DNA of 64,000 nucleotides, from positions 1 to 64,000 of the IMG/VR virus record IMGVR_UViG_3300032220_001630; one strand, written 5' to 3'. The notes under the pieces are model-generated. The model did no database searches. It worked only from the letters and a program-made list of their open reading frames with translations, and was not told the DNA's origin. The translations under genes and the position numbers were made by a program. This document shows positions 49,010-58,548 of the stretch, in pieces; the first letter of the stretch is position 1, and every line of letters starts with the position of its first letter. Origin of the DNA: a virus.

Positions 49010-49647
49010 CAAATCTCCCTATATTTATATCCTATCATACTGGGGATTCTTATTATTCCTCCTGTGCAGAAAATCTTGTATCTAATATAAGATCTTTAGG
49101 CGGTGAGATAATAATGGAGAAAGTTACAGATACTGGATATTACTGGAAGAATACTTTAAAAAAGCCTGGGTTCATACTTTCTAAAATGGATGAACTAAAA
49201 AGAGATCTAATTTGGATAGATGCAGATACCAATATTTTTGGATATACAGATTGTATGAAAAAATGGGAATCCGATATACTATTTGCATCCCATACCGGAG
49301 ACATCCATGGTATAAAGGCATCTCCTATGGGTATAAAGTACAGTGAAAAAACACTGGGATTCTTTAAAAAATTTTCAGATTTGTGTAATCATAAAATAGA
49401 ATCCAATGAATTGGATTTAGATCACGACGTTTTAAAGTATGAATTACTTCCTGATTACAAGGAGAAGATCAGTTTAGAAATTTTAGGTTGTGAAGGAGTA
49501 CCATCGGATTACACAGACGGGAAATATATAAGAAATGGAATTTCCAGAGGAATTAATAAAGGAAGAGAGGTTCATTCTGTCACTTTAAAAAATTCTACTA
49601 GAGATCTAAAATTTAGAATGCTATCTTTAAATGACTTCACAATATGA
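49006..49647 (+). CDS. Nucleotide-diphospho-sugar transferase, paralogue of first glycan gene
   Basis: The 213-residue product parallels the first gene of the locus: PIFISYHTGDSYYSSCAENL, YYWKNTLKKPGFILSKMD, then RDLIWIDADTNIF with a DxD site, then a DLDHDVLKYELLPDYKEK segment. It overlaps both neighbours by four bases. Sugar-transfer function is inferred from the DxD layout. Confidence 0.65.
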   Translation: MTNLPIFISYHTGDSYYSSCAENLVSNIRSLGGEIIMEKVTDTGYYWKNTLKKPGFILSKMDELKRDLIWIDADTNIFGYTDCMKKWESDILFASHTGDIHGIKASPMGIKYSEKTLGFFKKFSDLCNHKIESNELDLDHDVLKYELLPDYKEKISLEILGCEGVPSDYTDGKYIRNGISRGINKGREVHSVTLKNSTRDLKFRMLSLNDFTI

Positions 49648-50459
49648 GCACATACAGAGTAACTAAAAGAGGTGACCTTAGAAGAAGAGTAATTAATAAT
49701 TCACCACCTTTACAAAATTCAAACAAAAACGAAATAGGAAAAGAAGAAAAAATGAACGAAGATTTATTTTATCCGATTAAAAATTCTAGGGAAAGAAAAA
49801 TAATAGAAAGAAAGGAGAGATTGACAGGTAAAGATGATATTGTAATATCTTTTATATCTGATCCCGTAGGATCAAATTTTTACAGCGAAAAATTTAGAAC
49901 CTTATTAGATAAGGTGGATCAATTAGGACTTGATTATATTTTCTGTAAATACGAAAGTGATAGGAATTATTACCAGAACTGCTGTTACAAGCCATATTTT
50001 ATAAAGACACTTATCAAAGAAACTGGAAAAAACGTTATATGGGTCGATGGAGATACAATATTAAAGAATGGGTTTTCTTCATTAAACAGAAAGGATAAGG
50101 AATTTGATATGGGATTAGTATCATATACAGGATCGATGGATTCTTTTGTAGCATCCCCTGTTTATTTCAAAAACACAGAGGTAAGCAATACTATTATAGA
50201 TCATTGGGAAAACCATTGTACTTCTAGAATAGAAAATGGAGAATGTGAGTTAGATCATGATGCTTTAAAGCATTCTATACTTCCACATTATAGAGATAGA
50301 GTTAGAATCAATCTCTGTGGGATCGAGCTCCATAAGGGAGAAAACGTAGAAAATGTAAATTCAGATGTTCCGTATAAAAGAGATATACTTATAAAAATGA
50401 GAAGCGTAAATATGAATAGAACATTTCCAGGAAATATAACAAACTATAATATAGTATGA
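49644..50459 (+). CDS. Nucleotide-diphospho-sugar transferase, third paralogue
   Basis: The 271-residue product has a basic 65-residue N-terminal addition and then the same layout as the previous gene: DIVISFISDPVGSNFYSEKF, YYQNCCYKPYFIKTLIKE, KNVIWVDGDTILKNG with DxD, and ECELDHDALKHSILPHYRDR, close to the DLDHDVLKYELLPDYKEK of its neighbour. The pair is probably a recent tandem duplication that has diverged. Substrate unknown. Confidence 0.65.
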   Translation: MSTYRVTKRGDLRRRVINNSPPLQNSNKNEIGKEEKMNEDLFYPIKNSRERKIIERKERLTGKDDIVISFISDPVGSNFYSEKFRTLLDKVDQLGLDYIFCKYESDRNYYQNCCYKPYFIKTLIKETGKNVIWVDGDTILKNGFSSLNRKDKEFDMGLVSYTGSMDSFVASPVYFKNTEVSNTIIDHWENHCTSRIENGECELDHDALKHSILPHYRDRVRINLCGIELHKGENVENVNSDVPYKRDILIKMRSVNMNRTFPGNITNYNIV

Positions 50460-51301
50460 ATAAATTAAAAACTAACTGGGCGCCTTTTCCTCACGAGTAT
50501 TCGTCTTGTTCAAATTTTAAACCTGAGGACTTCGAATGGTCAAGAACTGAGGGAATAGCTAATATAGTTATCGATAATCAGATAATGACTTACAATCCTC
50601 CTTTAAACGAGAAAAATTTTGGATGGTTCTGTGAGTCCAGTGAAATACTTCCATCTTTAAAATCCTATATTAGAAGTAATATGCCGGCTCTAAAGAGGAA
50701 GTTTAGAAATATATTTACCTCTGATCGTGAAATAATCTCTTGGGATCCAAGCTTTTTTATATTTAACCCTCCAGGATCTAATTTACCATGGACACCTAAG
50801 AATAATTATAGGATTCCTGAAAAAACTAAAAAATGCTCAATGATCTGCAGTCCAAAAAGTATGACATCCGGACATAAATTGAGATTAGAAGTAGCAGAAA
50901 AATATAGTGCAAATTTTGATCTGTTTGGCGGAGCATCAGGAAGCTCTCGAATAGGATCCGGATCTGGTCCTAATGGAGATTGGTGGAGATCTAAAGAAGA
51001 AGCATTAGCTCCATATATGTTTTCTTTAGTTTTTGAGAATGCTAAAATAGATAAGTATTATACTGAAAAAATAACAGATTGCTTTGCATTGGGGGTAATT
51101 CCTATATACTGGGGAACCGATAAGATCTCTGAAGATTTCAATATGGGAGGTATTATTAAATGGGAAGATAATTTTGATTTTTCTATGCTTACGTTGGATC
51201 TTTACAACTCTAAAATGGAATATGTAAAAGATAACATGGAAAGAGTCAGAAATATGTTATCCGCAGATTCATTAATTTTCAATAAGATAAAAACTTTATG
51301 A
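50456..51301 (+). CDS. Fucosyltransferase-like GT10 family glycosyltransferase
   Basis: The 281-residue protein contains the GT10 (alpha-1,3/1,4-fucosyltransferase) signature late in the chain: YMFSLVFENAKIDKYYTEKI, then ALGVIPIYWGTDKISEDF (family: FENS....YvTEKl....aG.vPIYwG). An SKEEALAPY helix precedes it, and the CSMICSPKSMTSGH and LFGGASGSS segments fit the donor-binding half. These enzymes use GDP-L-fucose. Genes for making GDP-fucose from GDP-mannose lie at the end of this same locus, which strengthens the call. No membrane anchor is visible, so it should be cytoplasmic. Confidence 0.8.
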   Translation: MNKLKTNWAPFPHEYSSCSNFKPEDFEWSRTEGIANIVIDNQIMTYNPPLNEKNFGWFCESSEILPSLKSYIRSNMPALKRKFRNIFTSDREIISWDPSFFIFNPPGSNLPWTPKNNYRIPEKTKKCSMICSPKSMTSGHKLRLEVAEKYSANFDLFGGASGSSRIGSGSGPNGDWWRSKEEALAPYMFSLVFENAKIDKYYTEKITDCFALGVIPIYWGTDKISEDFNMGGIIKWEDNFDFSMLTLDLYNSKMEYVKDNMERVRNMLSADSLIFNKIKTL

Positions 51302-52020
51302 GTAAAATAAACCTCGTAGCTGCATCCAGACAAAGACCAGTAAGGATGTTCAATGTATTAAAAAAATGGCTGAGTAATTCTGCATCACCTTCTGATATAA
51401 AGGTAATTATATCTATAGACTCTAGCGATCCTACAATTGATAAATATTTTGAATTAATAAATCCATTATCGCTGGAATACAATACAAATATATTGATAAT
51501 TGTTAACCACAATACATGTACAGTTGAAGCAATAAATTCTGTTAAGCCATATTTGGATGGGGATTTAGTTATAGTATTTTCTGATGACACAGATTGCTTT
51601 AAAAATTGGGATAAGGAATTGATAGATTTCTCGACTAATCTTTCAGGTAAATATGTGATAAAGACCTCTGATGGAATAGGCAAAGACCTTATTACAATGC
51701 CAGTATTTTCTAAAGAATATTTAGATGGATTCACTTACATATACCATCCATCTTACAAGCATATGTTTTGTGATACAGAACTTACGTGTGTAGCTACCGT
51801 ATTAGGGTGTGTGATTAATGGCGATCAATTTGAATTTAAGCATTTACACTACTCCCAATTACATCATGATAAGGATTCTGTTGATGATAAAAATCAATCT
51901 ACTTTTTATGACGGAATGGACATTTTTAAAGAAAGACTTTCTAATAATTTCGATCTAGAACCTTCTGATTTTAAATGTGAAATGCCAAAAGAAATAATAG
52001 AATGGATATCTCAAAAATAA
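51298..52020 (+). CDS. GT2-like glycosyltransferase
   Basis: The 240-residue product starts KINLVAASRQRPVRMFNVLKKW, followed by VIISIDSSDPT and DLVIVFSDDTDCFKNWD, the nucleotide-sugar strands and DxD of a GT-A family 2-like fold. A TVLGCVINGDQFEFKHLHY segment follows. It overlaps the next gene by 19 bases. Specificity unknown. Confidence 0.65.
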   Translation: MSKINLVAASRQRPVRMFNVLKKWLSNSASPSDIKVIISIDSSDPTIDKYFELINPLSLEYNTNILIIVNHNTCTVEAINSVKPYLDGDLVIVFSDDTDCFKNWDKELIDFSTNLSGKYVIKTSDGIGKDLITMPVFSKEYLDGFTYIYHPSYKHMFCDTELTCVATVLGCVINGDQFEFKHLHYSQLHHDKDSVDDKNQSTFYDGMDIFKERLSNNFDLEPSDFKCEMPKEIIEWISQK

Positions 52021-52667
52021 ATCTTGATAGAGTAACATTGGTGTGTATCGATGGGAGGGAAGAGGATTCTGAAAGAACCTCTAGATATAGAGATATATTT
52101 AGATACTCTATGAATCATATTGATTTTAAAAGAGTAATTTTTTTCAGCCACATAGATTACAAATTCGATGGGGTAGAAACTATTAATATATGGAAACTAG
52201 GAAGTACTGGTGAATATTCTAATTTTTGTATGAGATTGCTAAATCCTTATATCAATACAGATTACTGTATGATTATGCAGGATGATGGATTTATATTAAA
52301 TCCTGATCTATGGGATGATGAATTTTTATCTTATGATTATATAGGAGCTCCCTGGCCTATAGGATTAGGATCTACTACAGAGGAAACACAGGTAGGAAAT
52401 GGAGGATTTTGTATAAGAAGTAAAAAATTTCTAGAGTTTAGTTCTAAGCTTTTCCCTACAATGCAAAACGAGGATAAGTACATATTAGAAACTAACAGAA
52501 AAGCAGTTAATCAAGCGAATTTAAAAATAGCACCAGTCGAGTTAGCTAAAAGATTTTCTGTAGAAATTCCAATAGATGATCAGCATAGTATAAAGAATTG
52601 TTTTGGTTTTCATGCAAAACATCTATTGGAAGAATCAATTGAATACATAAAAAATAAAAATAAATGA
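52002..52667 (+). CDS. DUF5672-type glycosyltransferase
   Basis: The 221-residue product has NPYINTDYCMIMQDDGFILNPDLWDDEFLSYDYIGAPWP and then VGNGGFCIRSKKFLE. A QDDG metal site with a Yd.IGAPWp...vGNGGFslRs pattern is the signature of the DUF5672 glycosyltransferase family, common in polysaccharide loci. It overlaps its neighbours at both ends. Confidence 0.75.
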   Translation: MDISKINLDRVTLVCIDGREEDSERTSRYRDIFRYSMNHIDFKRVIFFSHIDYKFDGVETINIWKLGSTGEYSNFCMRLLNPYINTDYCMIMQDDGFILNPDLWDDEFLSYDYIGAPWPIGLGSTTEETQVGNGGFCIRSKKFLEFSSKLFPTMQNEDKYILETNRKAVNQANLKIAPVELAKRFSVEIPIDDQHSIKNCFGFHAKHLLEESIEYIKNKNK

Positions 52668-53245
52668 CTAAACAAATCAAAGCCTTTAACACGGATTACA
52701 AACTAGCAGAAAGATTTATTGCTTTTAAGAAAAAGTACAAAATAAAAACTGCAATAGAAACCGGAACATACCATGGAGACACCACATCCTGGCTAGCAGA
52801 AAATTTCGATACTGTATATACTGTCGAATACGATAAAAGATATCTAGACGTGGCTCAGGATCAAATATCCAAGTATACCAATATAAGAAGTTATTTAGGT
52901 AGCAGCACGGATTATCTTGGAAAATTCCTTGATGAATCAAAGGATAATAATGTTATAGTTTTCCTAGATGCACATTGGTATGCTAATCCAGTATTACAAG
53001 AACTGGACAGGATTAGAGAGTCTGGAACAAAACCTGTTCTTGCTATACACGATTTCAAAGTTCCAGAAAGACCAGATCTTGGTTATGATGAATATCCTAA
53101 TCAGGGTATAGTCTATGAATGGAATTGGATAAAGGAAAAAATAGATGCCATTTATGGAATCGATCAGTATGACATAGAATACAATACATACTCTGAACAA
53201 AATATGAGAGGCTGTATATTCATATTACCAAAAAATAAATTATGA
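52664..53245 (+). CDS. SAM-dependent methyltransferase-like protein
   Basis: The 193-residue product has IKTAIETGTYHGDTTSWLAE, a glycine-containing SAM-binding motif with the Glu-Thr-Gly variation, VYTVEYDKRYLDVAQ (acidic end of strand 2) and NVIVFLDAHWYANPVLQEL (post II). This is a class I methyltransferase fold. The target in the glycan or a protein is unknown. Four-base overlaps with both neighbours indicate coupled translation. Confidence 0.65.
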   Translation: MTKQIKAFNTDYKLAERFIAFKKKYKIKTAIETGTYHGDTTSWLAENFDTVYTVEYDKRYLDVAQDQISKYTNIRSYLGSSTDYLGKFLDESKDNNVIVFLDAHWYANPVLQELDRIRESGTKPVLAIHDFKVPERPDLGYDEYPNQGIVYEWNWIKEKIDAIYGIDQYDIEYNTYSEQNMRGCIFILPKNKL

Positions 53246-53931
53246 TAAAATTAAACGACTATAGAAAGAGTGTCTACTCTCAAACAGGTGAAGACGGAAT
53301 ACTAGAAAAACTTTTCCAAACTCTAGATATAAAACAAGGCCAATTTTGTGAATTTGGTGCATCTGATGGTATGTCATATTGTAATACCCGAAAATTGAGA
53401 GAGGAAGGATGGGGAGGAGTTTTAATCGAAGGTGATCCATTATATGCAGAGGGAATAAAAGAAAACCTTAAGGACTATAAAAATATTGAGATCCTAGATA
53501 GCTTTATTAGCTGTGAACCAGGAAGTACATTGGATGAGATTCTAAAACCTACGAAATTAAAAAAAGACTTTGATTTTATTTCAATAGATATAGACGGGAA
53601 CGATCTTTGGGTCTGGGAATCTTTAAAAAATTATTCTCCTAAGGTAATAATGGTAGAATATAATTCTAATTATCCTTCTACTGATAGCTTGTCTATAAAA
53701 TATGATAAGGATCATAGACATCAGTTAGATGCTTATTATAGCGCCACAGCTGGTGCATATAAGAAATTAGCTGATAAGAAGGGATATAAATTAGTAGGAT
53801 TTACTGAGGGATTAAACCTAGTATTTTGTAAGAATGAATTAGCTTCCAATTTTTACGAATATAAACTAGAGGAAATACCAGTAATGAGAGTGTGGCCTAT
53901 AAAAGAAGGGAGAGAGCTTTTAATATATTAA
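53242..53931 (+). CDS. SAM-dependent methyltransferase, FkbM-related
   Basis: The 229-residue product starts SVYSQTGEDGILEKLFQTLDI, then QFCEFGASDGMSYCNTRKLREEGWGGVLIEGD, a well-known pattern of polysaccharide-locus methyltransferases (SGEDGI, FvEfGa.dG....NT..L...gW.GvlIE). DFDFISIDIDGNDLWVWESL closes the SAM site. Probably O-methylates a sugar or a nucleotide-sugar. Confidence 0.75.
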   Translation: MIKLNDYRKSVYSQTGEDGILEKLFQTLDIKQGQFCEFGASDGMSYCNTRKLREEGWGGVLIEGDPLYAEGIKENLKDYKNIEILDSFISCEPGSTLDEILKPTKLKKDFDFISIDIDGNDLWVWESLKNYSPKVIMVEYNSNYPSTDSLSIKYDKDHRHQLDAYYSATAGAYKKLADKKGYKLVGFTEGLNLVFCKNELASNFYEYKLEEIPVMRVWPIKEGRELLIY

Positions 53932-53932
53932 A

Positions 53933-54604
53933 ATGAAAATAATATCTTTCTCACTTTGGGGAGAACACGAGAGATACTTTATAGGTGCTTTTAGAAATTG
54001 CGAGTTAGCTTTACAGTGGTATCCGGATTGGACATGCTTTTTTTATGTAAGATCTGATTCTAGTATAAAGCATATGGATAAATTGAGAGCTTATCCGAAT
54101 GCTAGAGTTATTGAAATAGAATCACCCGATGAAAAAAGAGGACTTTTCTGGAGGTTTATTCCTGCTTTTGATAAATCGATAGATGTTACAATTGTAAGAG
54201 ATTGCGATTCACGTCTCTCTGAGAGAGAATTATTAGCGGTTAATCAATGGCTCGAAAGTGACAAGGCATTTCACATAATGAGAGATCATCCTTATCATAG
54301 TACCGAAATACTTGGCGGTATGTGGGGAGTTAAGAATAAAATGATAGATCTAGGAGATCCTCTTAATCTTGAAATCATTAGTTCTTACAAAGATGAATAC
54401 CAAGAGGACCAAAGATATCTTAGAGAAAAGATATGGCCAAGAGTCAAGGATAATTGCATGATACATGACGAATTTTTCGGTGGATTAAAATTTCCTAAGG
54501 AAAGGTATGATTTTGACGATTTTGTTGGTCAGCAATATAACGATAATGATCAGCCGGTAAAGGAAAATTCAGATATTCTTAAAAAATACTTGCAAGGATC
54601 ATGA
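53933..54604 (+). CDS. Glycosyltransferase-like protein with DCDSR motif
   Basis: The 223-residue product reads ISFSLWGEHERYFIGAFRNCELALQWYPDW, then RFIPAFDKSIDVTIVRDCDSRLSERE. The DCDSR replaces a classical DxD, and GGMWGVKNK follows. This layout is found in uncharacterised transferases of capsule and O-antigen loci. It overlaps the next gene by four bases. Confidence 0.6.
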   Translation: MKIISFSLWGEHERYFIGAFRNCELALQWYPDWTCFFYVRSDSSIKHMDKLRAYPNARVIEIESPDEKRGLFWRFIPAFDKSIDVTIVRDCDSRLSERELLAVNQWLESDKAFHIMRDHPYHSTEILGGMWGVKNKMIDLGDPLNLEIISSYKDEYQEDQRYLREKIWPRVKDNCMIHDEFFGGLKFPKERYDFDDFVGQQYNDNDQPVKENSDILKKYLQGS

Positions 54605-55437
54605 GGATTATTATTATACAAGAAGCAGGAAGGCATGACGAGAATAGAAATTTTAGAGAGTGCTTAAGCTTACAGAGAGCATTTCTATATAACGGTCATC
54701 AGTGCGACGTTTGGGGATTGGGTCATTCCAATTATAGTCAAATCCCAGATTGGGATTCCTATGATCTTATAATGAATATAGAAAATTACGATTCTGTCGG
54801 ATGGGTTCCTAATCTATCTTCATTTAATAAACCCATAAAATTACTTTGGAGTATAGATGCTCACTGTAGGGGAGAAGAGATATACGAAAATACCTTTTCT
54901 TCTGGAAGATATAATTTCTTGCTTCACTCCACTAAAGATTTTGTCAAAAATAATTATCATATATGGTTTCCTAATTGTTTTGATGACGACCTAGTTAAAA
55001 ATATGCAGGTTGATAAAAAACATTTCATAGGGTTTTGTGGTAATTATGTTAACAGAAAAGATCTTATAGATACAATTACTTCCGAATTCGGTATGAAGCA
55101 GGACATATTTGTAATAGGAGAATCTATGGTTAAATCTATCAATGAATATAGAATACACTTTAACAAGAACATGTTAAACGATATAAACTATAGAAACTTC
55201 GAAACAATAGGTACAGGTACAGTTCTACTCACGAGCAATAATCCAAATTATGAAAGTCTTGGGTTTATCGATGGTGAAAATTGTTTAATATATAATGATA
55301 TTGGGGACATTAGAAGAATATTGATGGAGGTAAAACAAAATCCTGATATTTTGGAAAAAATAGGGGATTCCGGATATGGACTTTCTAAAAATCATACCTA
55401 TAAAGTAAGGGTTAATGATTTATTGAAAAAAATTTAG
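54601..55437 (+). CDS. GT-B glycosyltransferase, CgeB-like
   Basis: The 278-residue product has a GT-B style C-terminal half: EYRIHFNKNMLNDINYRNFETIGTGTVLLT, then LGFIDGENCLIYNDIGDIRRIL. This matches the CgeB/glycosyltransferase group 1 pattern (N..d.n.R.fE..a.G...l....F.dg.e...y.d..dl). The N-terminal half has IIIIQEAGRHDENRNFRECLSL and LLWSIDAHCRG. No DxD is needed in this fold. Confidence 0.75.
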   Translation: MRIIIIQEAGRHDENRNFRECLSLQRAFLYNGHQCDVWGLGHSNYSQIPDWDSYDLIMNIENYDSVGWVPNLSSFNKPIKLLWSIDAHCRGEEIYENTFSSGRYNFLLHSTKDFVKNNYHIWFPNCFDDDLVKNMQVDKKHFIGFCGNYVNRKDLIDTITSEFGMKQDIFVIGESMVKSINEYRIHFNKNMLNDINYRNFETIGTGTVLLTSNNPNYESLGFIDGENCLIYNDIGDIRRILMEVKQNPDILEKIGDSGYGLSKNHTYKVRVNDLLKKI

Positions 55438-55438
55438 C

Positions 55439-56389
55439 ATGAGAGTTTTAATTACAGGCGGAGCAGGATTTATCGGATCTAATATAGCTAATCAACTTGC
55501 TAAAGATGATATTATTAAAGATGTGATTGTTCTTGATAATTTATCTAATGGAAGTGTTTCCAATTTAATAGATTCTCCAAAGATAAATTTTATAGAAGGA
55601 GATATCTGCGATTACAAATTAGTTTCCGATATATGTAAAAATGTTGATATTATATCGCACCAAGCTGCATGGGGATCTGTCCCTAAGTCTATAATAGATC
55701 CTATAAATTTTATTTATAACAATGTTTATGGATTTACCTGTATATTACAAGCTGCAAGGGATAATCAGGTAAAAAAAATTATTTATGCTACTTCTTCTTC
55801 TGTATATGGAGATAATGAACTTTATAAGAAGAATGAAAAAATTATAGGAAATCCTCTTTCCCCTTATGCTTTGAGCAAAAGGTTCGATGAGATGCTAGCT
55901 GATAATTTTAACCGTTTGTATGGTATTAATTTTTATGGACTAAGATATTTCAATGTCTTTGGAGAAAATCAAAGGTTTGATTCGGAATATTCTGCGGTTA
56001 TCCCTAAATTTATAGATGCTATCATAAAAAAAGAACAGCCCGTAATATATGGTGACGGGGAGCAAAGAAGAGATTTTACATATATTAAAAATGTCGTAGA
56101 TTTTAATGTAGACCTAATAAAAAAGGAGGTCGCTAAAGGATCACATATTTATAATGTTGGGGCGGGAAAAAGTACATCTGTTAATGAGATATTTAGCATG
56201 ATAAGAAATAAATTGAAATCCGATATAAATCCTAGATATACTGATAGGAGAAATGGCGATATATTGAATTCTTTAGCTGATATAGATGCTTCTGTTAATA
56301 TAGGATATATCCCTAAGATTGATGTTGAAGAAGGTATAGAGAAGACCATAGAATGGTTTAAAAATAAAAATAAAAATGCAGGATATTAA
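55439..56389 (+). CDS. UDP-GlcNAc/UDP-GalNAc 4-epimerase-like (WbpP/TviC type)
   Basis: The 316-residue SDR enzyme starts RVLITGGAGFIGSNIANQL (NAD-binding GxxGxxG). It has HQAAWGSVPKSIIDP, the feature that separates WbpP/TviC-type UDP-N-acetylhexosamine epimerases from GalE. ATSSSVYGD and PYALSKRFDE supply the catalytic Ser and Tyr-x3-Lys. GVTG-like RYFNVFGENQR and a YGDGEQRRDFTYIKNVVD segment complete the family pattern. It would provide a HexNAc nucleotide sugar for the locus. It overlaps the deacetylase by 14 bases. Confidence 0.85.
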   Translation: MRVLITGGAGFIGSNIANQLAKDDIIKDVIVLDNLSNGSVSNLIDSPKINFIEGDICDYKLVSDICKNVDIISHQAAWGSVPKSIIDPINFIYNNVYGFTCILQAARDNQVKKIIYATSSSVYGDNELYKKNEKIIGNPLSPYALSKRFDEMLADNFNRLYGINFYGLRYFNVFGENQRFDSEYSAVIPKFIDAIIKKEQPVIYGDGEQRRDFTYIKNVVDFNVDLIKKEVAKGSHIYNVGAGKSTSVNEIFSMIRNKLKSDINPRYTDRRNGDILNSLADIDASVNIGYIPKIDVEEGIEKTIEWFKNKNKNAGY

Positions 56390-57056
56390 AAAAAGAATAT
56401 TAGTTATATCCCCACATACTGATGATGAACTATTTGGTGTGGGTGGAACTTTGATAAAGAGAAAAAAAGAAGGATCTCACATAAAAGTTGTTGTTATGTC
56501 TTGCTCTAGTAGGTATCTTCACCATTTAGGAAGGGAGATAACAGAGGAAGAGCAATGGTCTGAGTTTAATAATGTTTCAAAGTTTATATCAACAGAAGAA
56601 CCTGAAAAATTCGATACTGGCGGTATAAGACTGGAAGAAGTTCCGCAATATAAGATTGTTAGGTGGTTAGACGAATTGATAAGATCCTATAGGCCTACTG
56701 TTATTTATATTCCAGAGCCTTCTTACCACCAAGAACATAAAGATGTTTATAATGCTTGTATATCAGCGGTTAGACCTACCGGGGTGGGATTAATCCCTGA
56801 AATCATATCCTATGAAATACCAACATCAACGTGGTCTGATCCATCCAATAGATTTCAGCCTAATTTATTTGAGAACATCGAGGATACCATAGAAGATAAA
56901 ATAAACATTTTTAAAGAAAATTATGTTTTACAGTATACTAAAACAAAGAGGGATAAATTGGGTGAAGAAGGAATAAAAGCACATGCTCATTATAGGGGAT
57001 TTGAGTGCGGGATAAAGTATGCAGAAGCTTTCAACATAATAAGAAAAATAAAATAA
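56376..57056 (+). CDS. PIG-L / LmbE family N-deacetylase
   Basis: The 226-residue product has ILVISPHTDDELFGVGGTL, the PHxDDE zinc and catalytic motif of PIG-L deacetylases, and PEPSYHQEHKDVYNA carrying the third zinc-binding histidine. These enzymes remove acetyl groups from GlcNAc-type sugars. With an epimerase for N-acetylhexosamines directly upstream, the locus may make a deacetylated amino sugar. Confidence 0.85.
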   Translation: MQDIKKRILVISPHTDDELFGVGGTLIKRKKEGSHIKVVVMSCSSRYLHHLGREITEEEQWSEFNNVSKFISTEEPEKFDTGGIRLEEVPQYKIVRWLDELIRSYRPTVIYIPEPSYHQEHKDVYNACISAVRPTGVGLIPEIISYEIPTSTWSDPSNRFQPNLFENIEDTIEDKINIFKENYVLQYTKTKRDKLGEEGIKAHAHYRGFECGIKYAEAFNIIRKIK

Positions 57057-57062
57057 AATATT

Positions 57063-57734
57063 TTGAGAATTAATTTTTTCGATTTAGGAGCTTTCGATGG
57101 GATAGAATCCAAAATAGCTTCGGATATCTTTAGATCATTAGGTATTGAAGATTTTAAAATATACACTTTTGAACCGTGTCAAAAATCTTTTGACCAAATA
57201 TCTTCCCTGTTAAAGGATGATCCTAATGTTAAACTTGTAAAATCTGCTATTTCTAATAGTAACGGAATGAGCAAATTATATCACTCATTTGAAGGAAATG
57301 AAGTGGGGCACTCTATTTTCTCCTCGAAAAATAACGTATACGAAAGTGATTATGAAGAAATAGAAACTATAAAATTTTCTTCATTTTGTACTAATGAAAA
57401 TATTGACCTAGAAAATGGGTTTAATATCATTAAAATTAATATCGAAGGCGCTGAATGGCATCTATTTAATGATTTGATAGATTCAAAAATGATTCAAAAT
57501 ATACATATTTTTTGCGGGGAAGCAATAGACATGCCTAAAGTTAAAGAGCTACATCCTTACATACCCGAGTATGAGTCGATGCTAAAAAAATACAAAATAG
57601 AATTCGTACCATTTTCAGCACAGGGTATACAAAACGAATCTGATAGGGTACTTAGTGAAACCCGAGATTTTAAAAATAAAATAAAAATGGAATATGAAAA
57701 AATGCAGGGATTTGACCCAGGATCTACAAAGTAA
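57063..57734 (+). CDS. FkbM family methyltransferase
   Basis: The start is TTG, six bases after the previous stop; no ATG suits. The 223-residue product has INFFDLGAFDGIESKIAS (SAM motif), FKIYTFEPCQKSFDQI, LVKSAISNSNGMSKLY and FNIIKINIEGAEWHLF, the ordered motifs of FkbM methyltransferases (E-P, ai....g...l, iKiDiEGaE). It probably O-methylates a sugar of the phage-encoded glycan. The end overlaps the GSCFA gene by 41 bases. Confidence 0.75.
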   Translation: MRINFFDLGAFDGIESKIASDIFRSLGIEDFKIYTFEPCQKSFDQISSLLKDDPNVKLVKSAISNSNGMSKLYHSFEGNEVGHSIFSSKNNVYESDYEEIETIKFSSFCTNENIDLENGFNIIKINIEGAEWHLFNDLIDSKMIQNIHIFCGEAIDMPKVKELHPYIPEYESMLKKYKIEFVPFSAQGIQNESDRVLSETRDFKNKIKMEYEKMQGFDPGSTK

Positions 57735-58548
57735 TCCAATTAAAAGGGAATCTAATAAATTCATCGATGTAAACACAAAAGTTTTCACTATAGGTAGCTG
57801 TTTTGCACTTGAGATAAAGGATTTTCTCATGAGAAATTCGTATAATGTATTGGTTCCAGAGGAGACAAGCTCAACACCAGAGCCAAGATTGATATGGTAT
57901 AACACATATACTATATTATATGAATTTCAAAGAATAACCGGTGAATTTGTACAGAAAGAGGATGATGTTTGGGATCTGGGTAATAGGTGGCAAGACCCTT
58001 ACAGAAGGTGTGTATTTGGTGATACGAAAGAGGATCTTTGGAAAAAAATAAATAAATTAAACGAGGATATAAAATTTGGAATTTTAAACTCTGAATGTTT
58101 AGTAATAACTTTAGGACTTACAGAAGTTTTCTTTAATGGAAACTCCGCAATATGTTCCACACCGGGTTATGCTGGAGGAGGTGGACATGAGTGCGTATTT
58201 CGACCTACTAAATTCAATGAAAATTACGATAATGTGAAAAAGATTGTTGAAATACTAAAAAATATAAATCCTAATTGTAGTATAATTTTAACTGTTTCTC
58301 CTGTTCCCCTAGGAATGACCTTCAGAGATTTAGACCATTTAATTGCAAATACTGAAAGTAAATCTATATTAAGAACCGTAGCTGGACAAATACAGGAAGA
58401 ATATCCAGATATAGTCAATTATTTCCATAGCTTTGAGATTTCATCAAATAGTAATAGAGAAGCTGTTTATATGGAAGATGCGAGACATGTTCGTAGAGAT
58501 TTTGTTGAGGGAATTATGAGTGAATTTAAAAAATATTTCATAAAGTAA
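57694..58548 (+). CDS. GSCFA family protein (SGNH-like)
   Basis: The 284-residue product contains VFTIGSCFALEIKDFL, the block that names the GSCFA family, then LVITLGLTEVFFNG and SIILTVSPVPLGMTF. The late DARHVRRD segment could complete an SGNH-hydrolase-like Ser-Asp-His site. GSCFA proteins are frequent in Bacteroidota and in polysaccharide loci and are thought to be acyl esterases or transferases. An acetylation or deacetylation step on the glycan is a reasonable guess. Confidence 0.8.
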   Translation: MKKCRDLTQDLQSNPIKRESNKFIDVNTKVFTIGSCFALEIKDFLMRNSYNVLVPEETSSTPEPRLIWYNTYTILYEFQRITGEFVQKEDDVWDLGNRWQDPYRRCVFGDTKEDLWKKINKLNEDIKFGILNSECLVITLGLTEVFFNGNSAICSTPGYAGGGGHECVFRPTKFNENYDNVKKIVEILKNINPNCSIILTVSPVPLGMTFRDLDHLIANTESKSILRTVAGQIQEEYPDIVNYFHSFEISSNSNREAVYMEDARHVRRDFVEGIMSEFKKYFIK

